Source: Pararge aegeria
Lineage: Eukaryota > Arthropoda > Insecta > Lepidoptera > Nymphalidae
DNA length: 64,000 bases
Assembly (NCBI RefSeq): GCF_905163445.1
Contig: NC_053184.1
Coordinates: forward strand, 19,282,001 to 19,346,000
Direction: 5' to 3'
Within the stretch, counting starts at the first letter, position 1, and each line of letters starts with the position of its first letter. This document shows positions 1 to 10,900 of the stretch, in pieces. The notes below the pieces were generated by a model. The model saw only the letters and a program-made list of their open reading frames with translations. It made no database searches and was not told the DNA's origin. Made by a program: the position numbers and the translations under genes.

Positions 1-110
1 AAAGCCTACCCTTAAGTATTTATAACTCGTACTGGAGATTTTCTACATTTAATACATCTGCATACCCTCTATGCACGCCATTGTGGGTTGGTATGATGAT
101 TATAAAAGCC
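1..110. repeat. Dispersed repeat, end like CAGTGGCGTGCA (copy 1)
   Basis: Matches 16165-16260 over about 90 bp (both carry GCCTACCCTTAAGTATTTAT and a TGCACGCCA end). Read on the minus strand the end begins CAatGGCGTGCA, like the CAGTG starts of hAT-type elements. Truncated by the window edge. The same 12-mer occurs in the tail of forkhead exon 3. Confidence 0.5.
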
Positions 111-179
111 CTTATCAGTTTCGACGCGCTACCGGTATATCGGAATACTAAATTGTTTGAAGAATGTTGGTAGGACAGT

Positions 180-290
180 TTGATTGCCAAGCCAGGCTGT
201 TCATTTCCTAATTGTCCCGGCCGAGGATCGAAGCTGGAAACTCCGAATTATAAAATCACGGTGCTCGTTACTGCGCCAGCGAGATGAACA
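180..290 (-). mobile_element. SINE family C, tRNA-like head (partial)
   Basis: On the minus strand it reads as a tRNA-like head: GGCGCAGTAACGAGC (A-box region) and CTTCGATCCTCGG (B-box region), like the fuller copy at 1575-1908. No tail is recognisable. It supplies the stop codon of the open frame described at 268-531. Confidence 0.45.
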
Positions 291-531
291 AAAATTCGAT
301 ATGAGTGTTAACTATTTCGCATAGTACGTTGCTGACAAGACTATACTGTCTTCTGCTGAATCTGAGCAGCAAACTGAATGTTTCCGACTGTAGCAGATGG
401 CCAATACTTTGCAGATTTGCAAGAACAATTTCTTCAAAGCGCCGCCCTGTGTCCGTCAACCTGATACTAAATAGGTGTTCAAGACTCATGTGCCTGTAAT
501 TACACCGACCAACCTTTTCAGACTGTGACAC
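268..531 (-). other. Weak candidate exon, unidentified
   Basis: The minus-strand open frame is 87 codons, and positions 520-291 resemble none of the repeats seen elsewhere in the window. Possible acceptors lie near 518 (TCACAG) and 493 (AATTACAG). The encoded text is rich in Leu, Ser and Arg and matches no family I know. The opposite strand is also open over 305-499, and the frame ends in a SINE. It could be an old repeat. Its link to the forkhead gene is not shown. Confidence 0.15.
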
Positions 532-663
532 CTCAAACCGGTAGAAATAGGAATGGCGGTAGTACTTTGCCGGATTAGCTGTGACATTAAAAGCTACTGC
601 TGCTGCTAAGTACTACAAAATACGGTACTACTACTAATAAATCTCTATGCGCTATAAGAGTCG

Positions 664-760
664 TTGAATAAAAGAAAGAAAGAAAAATTTATTTTTTACA
701 TTGCGCCACACATTACAATATTAACGACACTACGTATGTTATGTGTGGCACAAACTAGAC
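664..760 (+). repeat. Dispersed repeat also found inverted at 45840-45935
   Basis: An A-rich start (AAAGAAAGAAAG) is followed by CGTATGTTATGTGTGGCAC. Both appear in the same order on the minus strand of 45840-45935. The open frame over this stretch is not protein-like. Confidence 0.45.
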
Positions 761-983
761 AAAAAAAAAATGAGAAGCCGACTGTAGCAAACCAACCCCG
801 CTGGAAATCACTAAATGAGCTGAAAATTGGAGAGTGTAATAGACGGTACACGTTTCTGCCTTGGCCTGTCAGCTCTCAACGCATGGAACACTGGCGGTGT
901 ATATTACATACTACTTACTACAAGCTTTGTAATATTATGAACATGAAAATAGTATCGGGTTAAACTCAGCCAAACAAAACGAT

Positions 984-1140
984 ATGGTTATCATCATCAA
1001 TTCAACTAATGGAAGTCTACAGTTCTTTTTTAGGGATTTACAAATGGCACGGTCTTGTGTCGCTTGGGTGCAGCGGCTTCCTGCGACTCGCTTGATGACA
1101 TCTAGCAAAGAGGTCAGTGTGTGGGGCCAACAGCGCTTGG
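984..1140 (-). mobile_element. RTE-type LINE, C-terminal coding fragment
   Basis: The minus-strand frame contains VIKRVAGSRCTQATQDRAI, the C-terminal signature seen also at 45410-45700. The fragment is decayed, with no reverse-transcriptase core. Confidence 0.65.
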
Positions 1141-1257
1141 AGTACATAACAGGAGCTAATATTGTCGTTGTAACCTGAAATTCCTGGTTATATTGCACAA
1201 TATTATTTGTATCTAAGCTCCGCTCAAGAGATAAACCGTTAGTGTTGATATTAGAAA

Positions 1258-1400
1258 AGAGCAACTGCAAAATATCTTGCCGGCATCATCACGCCAGAAA
1301 CTTTCCTACCGAGCTGGTGGTAGAATCACTACGAACTGACAGACTTATCGTTTCAAAAGTGCTTATATCATGCCTACTTCAAAATAAATGAATTAAGTAT
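1258..1400 (+). mobile_element. CR1/Jockey LINE 3' tail (family of 32483-33712)
   Basis: It carries AGCAACTGC, CTTGCCGGC, a CGAGCTGGTGGTAGA-like block, AAAAGTGCTTATAT and a final AAATAAATGAATT. All appear in this order in the 3' untranslated part of the LINE at 33500-33712. Confidence 0.7.
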
Positions 1401-1574
1401 TTTTAACTTTTATACCGAATATCGGCGGGTAGGTACACAATAAATAGCTATCGACTTACTTGTGCTGCCCATAAATATGTCTTGGTCTGGAATAATGCTG
1501 GCTGCAGCGATGGCGGCTTCATCCAAAACTATTACCTACAACAGAAAAAGATAAATATTGTTGGTGACCTTTTG

Positions 1575-1908
1575 ACTAACTCCCTGGCGCAGCAGTGAGC
1601 ACTGTGATGCACTTAAAGTGCGAGGTCCGGGTTTGATCCACCGAAGAGGCAATTTGGGAATTTATATATTTTTTAATTTTCTCCGGTCTGCTTTTGTATC
1701 GGCCGTGGCTAGTTACCACCCTACCGACAAAGACGTGTCGCTTAGCGATTTAGCTCACGTACGATGTCACGTAGAAACCGATTAGGGGTATGGGTTAAAC
1801 ATAACTGCCATATTCCCTAACAGGTTAGCCCGCTACCATCTTAGACTGCATCATCACTTACCGCTAGGTTAGATTTCCGTCAAGGGCTATCTTGTAGTCG
1901 AATAAAAA
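1575..1908 (+). mobile_element. SINE family C, near full length
   Basis: The tRNA-like head (CCCTGGCGCAGCAGTGAGCA, then GGGTTTGATCC) is followed by a body with GTAGAAACCGATTAGGGGTA and CCATCTTAGACTGCATCATC, ending in an A-run. At about 330 bp this is the best reference copy of the family in the window. Confidence 0.7.
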
Positions 1909-1925
1909 AATGAGAAAAACTATTT

Positions 1926-2152
1926 ACTGGACGGCCGATTGGCGCAGTTTGCAGCGAACCTGCTTTCTGAGTCCAATGCCGTCAGTTCGATTCCCACAAC
2001 TGGAAATTTTTTGTGTATATTGTGTTTACGTATACAAGTATTTATGTATATTATTTATAAAAATATTTATTAGTCATCTCAGTATCCATAACACAAGCTA
2101 CGCTTACTTTGGGGCTAGATGGCGATGTGTGCGTAGTAGTGTAGTATATAAA
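1926..2152 (+). mobile_element. SINE family A, full length
   Basis: It starts GGACGGCCGATTGGCGCAG, has a B-box-like TTCGATTCCCACAACTGG, and ends CTACGCTTACTTTGGGGCTA...GTAGTATATA. At least nine more copies occur in the window. It lies directly after the family C SINE. Confidence 0.75.
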
Positions 2153-2464
2153 TTGTTAAATTGTATTTGTATTTACAATTTTTTTTTGAGACAAAAGTGC
2201 GGCCCTAAACCGCTTAAAAGGTCTAGAAGGTAAGCGACAAAACATAACCCCTATAGGATCATCTACTCTGTCCATCCGTCAATCCATCCTGACATATTAT
2301 GCATGGTTTTAGGCTAAATGCATTACTGTACGATGTGCACGCGTGTAGTATCATGTGACGGTGTGTGTAGATCGAAACTGCAACGTTTCCTACTAGATGG
2401 CGTTACAGTCGCTTTAAGACGCATAATATGAAAGGCATATACTAATTTCGGCATCGACGATAGG

Positions 2465-2545
2465 ATATTCGTAGCTTAGTTGGTTATAGCGCTCAGGCCG
2501 TGATTGCTAGAGAGTCGCAAGTTCAAATCCTGTCGGTTCCGACAA
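2465..2545 (+). repeat. tRNA-like sequence (probable SINE head)
   Basis: GTAGCTTAGTTGGTTATAGC resembles an A box and AAGTTCAAATCCTGTC a B box with tRNA-like spacing. The outer arms do not pair as a 7-bp acceptor stem, so I read it as a SINE head or tRNA pseudogene, not a working tRNA. Confidence 0.4.
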
Positions 2546-3744
2546 TTTCTATAAGCATTTTAAAATCATAAAATTGTACGATGTAGCTTAAAATCTACTG
2601 CAGTGAAGCCTACCTAGATACTACACAAGACCTGAGAAAAGACTTAGAAATGCAAAAAAAGCGATTTTCTAGCGCAGTTCAATTAGTGGCGTTCCTAGGG
2701 TCTTGAATTTGAGCAAGCCCAGTGATTTATAGGACTTATTTGACTCGTCATGACCTCTCAACGCCGTTACTACCACAGACCATAGAGTCTAACTGCCAGA
2801 GTAACGTAGTGTTTATATACTCATTGCCCATACATTATTGAGCAAAAGTTTTAACTTTTGCTCAATAATGTCACCTATGAATTTATTTACTATCTATTTA
2901 TTTTTATACAATTAATACGGCTAACACTAATTAAATACATTGTAGTATAAATTATACAGATTGTAACGAGAGCATAATAAAAGAAAAAACGAGATATAAA
3001 ACAAAACCATAAATATAACAAGATCATTTAAATAACTTAACAATAGTTTTACCTACTAGTAACTATGCTATCTTTTTACACAATCAAGTTAAGCCAAAAA
3101 CTGGGTGCAACTATATTTCTCACAGTATATAATATATACTATATATTCATATGCTATCAAGTGTGAATTATTTTATGAATTGTATTTCGCAAAATTTAAT
3201 AGAGATATTTAATTAATGGTAACGCTAACCGGGCGTTTAGTACCGCCACTGAGTTCCACGTGTCCACAATTAAATAAATCTTGCAATTGCTACTTTGAAA
3301 AAAAAAACTAGAATAGTTCACAATGCAGCCAACTTTCAAACAACGTTAATTCTACAGTTTTTATCCGGGCAAAGGCAAAACTGGGACGGACAGTAATAAT
3401 TCTGATTATACACAAGTCGCCGAAGAAAGTTTTTAATTGACCTAGATATATTAAACGTAAATTAGGTCACAGAATGAACAAGTTGCTTATCCCACTTTCT
3501 GTAGCATACTAAATTAGCGAACAACTTTAAACGCTAATGTTCTGCTTCATGTATTTCTTAGGAGAATGGAAAACTATTTTTCCGCGGTAACTTCGTGTTA
3601 ACTCATGTTTACTTGTACTTTAGGAAAAGTCGTGTAAGAATATAAAACCCAACTTACACCTGTAATTACCAGATATTTCTTTGAGGTCGATATTGTGGAT
3701 TAAGATTGATGGTATACGTTAGCCCTTGAGTGCAATCTCAACAA
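2546..3744. other. AT-rich non-coding stretch with one palindrome
   Basis: No coding frame and no recognised element except the inverted repeat at 2833-2870. It lies in the 3' flank of the forkhead gene. Confidence 0.5.
2833..2870. repeat. Perfect inverted repeat, 18-bp arms
   Basis: Arm CATTATTGAGCAAAAGTT (2833-2850) is followed by 2 bases and its exact reverse complement (2853-2870). There is no flanking duplication or element signature. Confidence 0.95.
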
Positions 3745-3749
3745 GTGAA

Positions 3750-3968
3750 GATATTTTCTTAAATGGTAGCGGGCTAACCGGTTAGGGAGTAATCGGTTTA
3801 TACGCGTCATCTAACACGGTACTAGCCACGGCCGAAGCCTTCCACTAGATCAGAGCAGAGAAAATTCGGGAGCTATAAATTCCAAAATTGGCCCCGCCTG
3901 GAATCGAACCAGGCACCATCTATTTTAAACCTCGGCGCTCACCGATGCGCCAGGTCGGTAGCCATAAT
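3750..3968 (-). mobile_element. SINE family C (minus copy)
   Basis: The reverse complement of the family C body and head: GGTAGCGGGCTAACCGGTTAG at the left, GGAATCGAACCAGGCACC and GCGCCAGGTCGGTA (tRNA-like head) at the right. Confidence 0.65.
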
Positions 3969-4358
3969 TGATTTCAGACACAAACAGTCAAATAAAAGTA
4001 TTTTTTGTCTAAGAATATGGAGTTTACTAAATTTATTTTCGGGAGTTTAAATTGTATACGTCCATCTGGCTGTCAATCAGAGACCATACTTACTTCTGAA
4101 GTAAGGGTCACAGCGAATGACCAAGTGAAACAACTTTTCCTAGTTTAATAGGCTAAATTTGTACTTTGAACGTCCGCCTTTCCGTTAGTCCGTCAGTTTG
4201 TTACAGCTGCAGGACTTCTTATCCAAGAAAATTCAATGGGCAGAGCGTCAAAAACTGTATAGCTATTAGGAAATAATATTATTTATCTATTTAACTGAAC
4301 TCCGGTACAAAAACTGTTGCATATGGATACAATAATCTTTTAATCTGAGTTTCAACAT

Positions 4359-4427
4359 AATATCAACATACATATTACAATTACGCTACCTAGATGGTAG
4401 CGTAATTATAATATGTATGTTGATATT
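4359..4427. repeat. Inverted repeat, 32-bp arms, one mismatch
   Basis: Arms 4359-4390 and 4396-4427 (inner end TTACGCTACC / GGTAGCGTAA) are separated by TAGAT. One mismatch. It lies 180 bp beyond the forkhead stop codon. Confidence 0.93.
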
Positions 4428-4476
4428 GTCGACTTAAGACTCCTTTTGTGTGTGTGTGCGTGTAAAATAAAAAATA

Positions 4477-4620
4477 CTAGCTGTCCCGGCGAACTTAGTA
4501 CCGTGTATTTTTTTGTTTTTATGAATGTTATATTTTAATACTTATCATCCTATTCCGGTCAAAGAGAAATCCAAAAAATCAAATATTATAAAAATTGGTT
4601 CGTTCTTGAGTTACAAATGG
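4477..4620 (-). mobile_element. Helitron-like element, 5'-truncated; supplies the forkhead stop codon
   Basis: On the minus strand it runs from TTACACCATTTGTAACTCAAG to a 3' end GCCGGGACAGCTAG followed by T. The same order (GTTACACCATTT, ATTTTTGATT, CCGGAATAGGA, GCCGGGACAGCTA) is seen at 28096-28276 and in part at 18809-19148 and 19817-19927. The TAA of the forkhead frame lies inside the conserved start of this copy. Confidence 0.75.
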
Positions 4621-4917
4621 TGTAAATAATAATTTGGGTATGCAGTGCTTTTGTGCATGTATGAAGTGCACGCCACTGGTTGGTAGATATTCACCTTAGG
4701 ACAATCAATGATATGCGCCTCGAGAACCTCTTCAGTCTTGTCATACGTGTGGTTCCTTAGTGGCAGAAGGTCGATGGCATTAGCAGCGAGTGACCACAGA
4801 TGACCAGCACCCTGGGATGCCCGGGCGCCTTTGCGGAAGTGTGGATTGATGGACAGGTTGTGCCGCACGGAATTCTTCCAGCGTTCGTCGTTTACTTTGT
4901 AGTAGGGGTAATGATCT
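4611..4917 (-). CDS. Forkhead gene exon 3 (recognition helix, wings, C-terminus)
   Basis: The acceptor is pyrimidine-rich (ATATTTTCAG|A at 4918/4917). The first base completes Ser140, then DHYPYYKVNDERWKNSVRHNLS continues the domain without a gap. After wing 1 (SQGAGHLWSL) come about 30 residues of unique sequence, including NHTYDKTEEVLE. The frame ends at a TAA at 4613-4611. The final 22 codons begin with a 12-mer shared with a dispersed repeat (4678-4667), and the stop lies in a Helitron-like fragment. A possible donor (AAG|GTGAAT, 4695/4694) after Lys214 would remove this tail if a further 3' exon exists; I found no convincing one in 1-4600. Confidence 0.85.
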
Positions 4918-7900
4918 CTGAAAATATGGCAAAAAAGAAGAATATTCAAAATTATAAAATAATATTTATGTAACATGAGACACTATAGGTTATAAATGTT
5001 TTAGGTAGGTAGGTGTTTGGCATATTTTTTATACAACGACGTATCTATATATATAAAATAGAAAGTGCGTGGGTATGTTCCGTATAGGCTCCGAAACGGC
5101 TGGACCGATTTCAATGAAATTTTCAGGGAGTCTCCGGATTGACCTGGCGAGTAATCCTGTAAAGTTTGGTGACGATCGGAGCACTCCTATTTTTGAACTG
5201 TCAAACTGTCAAATACAACTTTTATTTACTATGATGATATTCTAATGTTGGGTGTACATGGGTGTAGATAATGATCTTCACCCGCTCGAGAAGAGAATAG
5301 AAGAGAATGTATACGGAGAGAAATAAATGATGTAAGTTTATTGTTTAAATAAAGCAAAATCTAGCCCGGCGAAGCGGGCTGGGTACGCTAGTAATTTATA
5401 CAAGACATTGACATTCTATCTGCAAAAGCTTCAGACAAAAACTCCCGAAAAGAAAAAAAATGGTCAAAAAAAGAACCGTCTTTTTTTATACATCTAAATA
5501 TTTTCTTCAACATTTCGAAGTCAGTGCAAATTAAAATGTAAAAATTACAATCTTTAGCAATAAAAGTACCTCGTAATTTACTAATTAAGATAGAATATAT
5601 AATAGCATAGAATTACTGGATTCAATATGCCATCTGATGATTTCATCTTAAGATAGAAGGATAGTGTACAGAAATTAAATCCACCATTTTGCTCCAACAT
5701 GAATTCGGAGCCAACCTCCGGTAATGAATACACAATCATTAGACTTTAGGCGAAGATTATTATAATTTCTTTGTGAAAAAGTACTCAAAGGATTTTTTAG
5801 AACTAGTAGAGAGCTTTTTGTAACTGAACTTGTTCGGAGAAGTATATAAATAGTAGTAGTAGTCTATAATTTCTGCCACCTTGTTTTTTTTTTTAGAACA
5901 AAATATAGTTCAATATTTTACAAATTTTTACAGTTTTAACAATATTGTAAGTTTGGAACCTTCTTTTAGATGTAGTAGCACTACTTACACCTGTATCAGA
6001 AGACTCCGCTCTCCATAACAATTTCCGTTGTATGCGTAAAAGATGTAAGTTGCATTTTAATTTAGTGTGATGTGTGTTTGTGCGTAATGAGTGAGAGTGT
6101 GAATGTGTATAATAAGAATAATACATGTGCTTCAACTAATTATATAATACGCTTTAAAAGGTTTTCCACATCTCCGTAACTAAGGGATGAGAGGTACTCA
6201 ACAAGTTTTTTTTTGCAGGCATGTACGTTTAAGGGATTTATATTGAGTTTCTTATTAATCAAATTACACAAATAACGATTGCCTTTCGAATTGACTACGA
6301 GCAATTTTTGTCCTGGCAGGATGGGTTTTAGGCTACAATATCTTTACGACGTTTACGAAGACTGTCAATTGAGTATGGCCCTAAAAGTAGTGACCTTGCA
6401 GTATTTATGTGCTCCAGTCTGAAAGGAGTGCTATTCTGTGTAGTTATAGGCACATGTGAGGCTTAACACCCACGCCTCAGGTTGATGGATACAGAGCCGC
6501 TATTTGTAGGCCGTGTTCCTTGCATGCCCTTTTTTTTTATTAACGATAGGCCAGCGTTTGACGACAATCATGCCCGTTAGAAAGCAATGATGAGGTCTAG
6601 GTTGGAGCACGCTTGCCTAGAAAAAGCCTATTCACTCTAGCATTGAAGGTACTCAAATTATACGTGGCAGGAAACACAGTTGCCGGGAGGGCGTTCCACA
6701 TCTTAGCGGCACGTATCAGAAACGTGGATAAAAAACGTTTCGTGCATGTTGATGGAATATCAACCACTGCAAAAGTGTTGCTCTGTTTATAAGCGATGGT
6801 TCACCAATAACTATACGTGGACCATCAGCTAGGTCCAGTGCCGGATTAACCACGTAGCAAGACTAGCATTTGCTACGGGCCCGCGCGAAAAAGGGCCCCG
6901 CATATTTAATACCGCTTATCTTTGCCTGATTGACTGAGTGACTGACTGAATGGCTGATTGTACCTATTGTATTTAAGATACGTTTATACGTATTGGGTAT
7001 TGAATTGTATTTTTACCACTTTATACTTAAGAACCCATAGCAGATCAAGTGCTCTTTTAAAGAATTTGCTACGGGCCCCGCGCTTGCTTAATCAGACACT
7101 GGCTAGGTCTTACAATTGTTACTTTTAAAATAAATGGAAGGCCGAAATCTTGACTCCCAAAGTAAATCGCGCTTCCACTTAACGTTGTTAAACTATCGCA
7201 ATCAACCGTTTCGCACCCGTAAGCCTTACCTCCCCCAAAATGTTTATTATTTTGTAGGTATGAATGTGTTGACATCAAACAACCCCCTTTAAACGCTTTT
7301 ATTACATTTCCGGTCACAACAAAACGCCCTATTAGAAACCTTTAACCATTATTGAAACAAAGATGTGAAGCAAATTCGACCCTATCAATAACAGAGTGGG
7401 TAGGAATCGACCCCGATTTCGTAAACAGTATAGCAATCCTACAGTACAAAAATACTTGTATTTGCGAAGGCAAAAAGTGTTTACCCTGGCGGCATTTAAC
7501 CTAGCATACAAAATGTTAGATTTCACCTGCATTAATAAATTCTTAGTATTTTCCCATACATCTTCTATAATAAATATATTAAACTGTTACCAAACAAACT
7601 ACAAAAAAACATTTATTATCTTCTTATGTATATGCAAATATCGACAAATTCTTATATATATGCAATGAGAATTCGATTAGACTGGTGTGGTGCGTCTAAA
7701 CTCTACAGCTTTCTCTGTTTTGATAGGGAAAACCTGTATCTACATGGTATGGTTATTCTAATATTATAACAAATGTAAACCTACTTGGCATATATTGAAC
7801 GCCATTAAAAACCAAAAGTTATATTTTTGTATAGCAAGTATTTATCATTTAAGAATTATAACTGTGATGCAACAGCGTTGAGACCATTTAAATACTTAAC

Positions 7901-10900
7901 TAGTTCTACGCCTCGCGGTGCTACCCGCGGTTAATAAATCGTTTTGTTGCTTTGTTAGGACGTAAAGGAAGCATGATATTTCGTGTCGATTTTTCCTGTA
8001 ACTCTAGGGCATTCTAGGTTCTTCTAGAATCAAAAGTAGCTTATACTACTCTCTGTCCTTTCCACTAACTCTATTCCAAAAATCAAGATAAGTTGCTTAG
8101 TTACAGCGTGAAGTAAGGATAAACAAACAAACACACTTCAACATTTATAATATAGGTACTAAGCCCCCTAGTCTAGAAAGAAGTACAAGTAATTAATTTA
8201 TTATTACACTGAAATCTCGCTCAACTGTATGCTCGCTAAACCGCGGTATAACATGCCTTTTTGGTTTGTAAGCCAAACACGCTATAATATTATAGACCGC
8301 GCGATCGCCACCTGGCACGGGTCGATGGGGCCCGGCCGATGGCTCCTCGTCCCCGAACAGTATTAGCATTGCATCAATATTGCCATGTTTTGAGCATTAA
8401 GCACCTGTCCCCCACCTGTTCAAAGCGATTTTGTACCTTACAAGAAAAATATTACGAAAATACGGTATTCACGTCCTTAGTAACTTATCTACTCTAAGGC
8501 ATTCTTTCTCTTACACAAGAGAAATAGATTTATTAGAAGCCTTTAAAGTCCCTGGGCACGAGTGTCCTATGACAAGAGATAGTTTTAGAGCTAAGTTCGT
8601 TCTGGGCTCTTTCTTAGACCAGGGCGCGTTTGGAACCCTCGTAGCTTTAGGTTTAAGTTGGCGAACGTAGGTATCATCACCTCACAATTATGTAAAAATA
8701 TGAATGAGCGCTTCATTTGCCTTTGCTTTGCTTCAAGTCCCTGTGACAGGCGTACATGAATACTTTTTTTTTTAATTTGAATTTGATGCCATGGAGCCAA
8801 TTAGATGAATATAGTGATACAAACAATACTTGTAACTGGCTAGGCTATTACTAGCAGGTTAGACCTCCGAGGCACGGGGGTGCACACTGCCAATTTCCTA
8901 ACTATGGGCTGTTACTATGATATTTTTTAGAACTTAATTTGTCTTTACCTCTCAGGTACCTATTTTTGGACTGGCCTACGAATCGAATCCAGACCCTCGC
9001 GATCCGAAGTTGAACATTCTAACCCTTATACAAACGAGGCAGTAATGCATTTTCCCGATAAGCCACTGTGCCTATGAAAATATGGTTGTTCGCATTACTT
9101 ATCCCCCTTCTGAAATGATAAATAAATTTTACCGAAGAACTCCTAATATTAAAGATGCGAAAGTGTGTTTGTTTGTTTATTCATTTGTCCTTCCTTAAGG
9201 ACCAAGCAACAAGACAATTTTTTTTTTATTTTTTTTTTAATCCTTATTTTAGGAGATAATTCGCTGGGCGAGTATACCTCTCTACATTCAAATTCCTCAT
9301 AATCAAATTATTCATACATTTCCGTAAAATTATCGAACATACGGTAAGCAGACTTGGTTTCCCTTCAAATCGTATAAATATTTCGCCTTCTAACCAATCA
9401 TTTTGATTTTTGTAATAGAGTCCGTTGAAAGGACGGTAAGTAACGTAGGCTTTTTATCTCAGGAAAGCCAACGTGGCCCACTGGATTTTTAAAAAACCGT
9501 TATTAACACGGACGAAAATTGCGGGCAACAGTTAGTTCATGGATATTTTAAATTACCTTAATAAATCGATGGATTTAAGATAACACCAAAACGTAGTATC
9601 TGATTCAAACTACATTGTTGAAGCCAGGCTGTGCATTATTAAAGCTGAATTGCGATATTCCGACCATCTATAATATTGCATTAAGCCCATGAGTGCTATA
9701 TGTTATTATGGTTTTCATATTGCAATCTTTTAATGCCAATCGGAACGAAACTTCTTTGCCGCATCGATCGCAATGTGAGAAGGTTATATCAAAAAGAACA
9801 CAGCCACAGCACAAACCACAGCTAAGTTTGTAATGGGCTTCTCCAAATACAAGTACTTTATAAGTAGTTTTGAAAGGTGAAGTCTGTCTATTTCCAGTGA
9901 CTCTACTTCCATATAATAGCAATTTAACAATCACTTTTCTATCTCGTGAGAGATAAAAGCAAAGCTTCGTAGTCTAGTGCACGTTTTAAACCAATCATTG
10001 CACTACAAAATAAAATAATATGTAAAGGCATTGAAAATTTATTTTCTCTTTTGACTTTTGTGTATGCTTTGCAAATGTCACGAATAATTATACAACAAAG
10101 CGCAACGACACCATCTTTTTGGTCTGCCACCCACTGCTGGACACGGACACGGACTTGACATCTTGGAGATGTCTCTTAAAAAGTTCAAAGTTTGTATTAA
10201 ACGTAAGCTTATAGAAAAGTCCTATTATAGTATAAAAGACTACGTAAACGATAAAAAAGCTTGGGTGTAAATTATTGCTTAACCAGGTTGCTCTTCTAAT
10301 AATTTAAAATGACATTGTGAGATGGTGATAACAAAAAAAAACACCCGGCTAAGTTTGTTGTGGGCTTCTTCTTAGACCAGGACGCGTTTGGAACCCTCGT
10401 CGCTTTAGTTTTAAGTTTACGAATGTGGTTATCGCCATCATCTCACTACCGTGTAATTCTTATGTACATCAAAAGTGCCACCTATGGGCCTACTTGAATA
10501 AAGATATTTTTGACTTTGACTTTGACTTTGGACACTACAACCCACTTTTGATGCGGCGAGGGAGTAAAATGAAGTGGGAGCTCCCACTATGTACTTTTTT
10601 GATTAGTAATCACCCAAGGGGTGTGTATAGGATCAAAGTTTTAAAAGCCTATCTCCTATGATAGTGGGCTTCTTCTTAGAGTTGGGAACACTCGTAACGT
10701 ATTCGTATAGAACTTGTACGAAGTTAGTTTTGAGTTGACGAACGTAGTTATCCACATCATTTTACTCACCCGCCGCATCAAAAGTGCCTTCTTTGGACCT
10801 ATTTGAATAAAAAAGAGCAGAAAGTATTATAAGGTAACTGGGACTGAATGCCTTAGCTACTCTTAAAGGTAAGAGAGCGAAAAAATGGCAATATTCTAAA

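Noticed and set aside
664..963. 99-codon open frame on plus
   Set aside because: It starts in an A-rich dispersed repeat that also occurs at 45.8 kb; low-complexity start and no motif.
1910..2233. 107-codon open frame on plus
   Set aside because: It lies entirely over a family A SINE and its text (SYAYFGARWRCV) recurs in every copy of that SINE.
2465..2545. Possible tRNA gene
   Set aside because: A- and B-box-like blocks are present but the acceptor stem does not pair; more likely a SINE head.
7069..7317. 82-codon open frame on minus
   Set aside because: It crosses the end of the hAT-type insertion into its LINE host, so it cannot be one coding unit.
10500..10535. TTTGAC repeats as an independent microsatellite
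   Set aside because: The same repeats end another copy at 37860-37885, so they are the tail of a LINE family.
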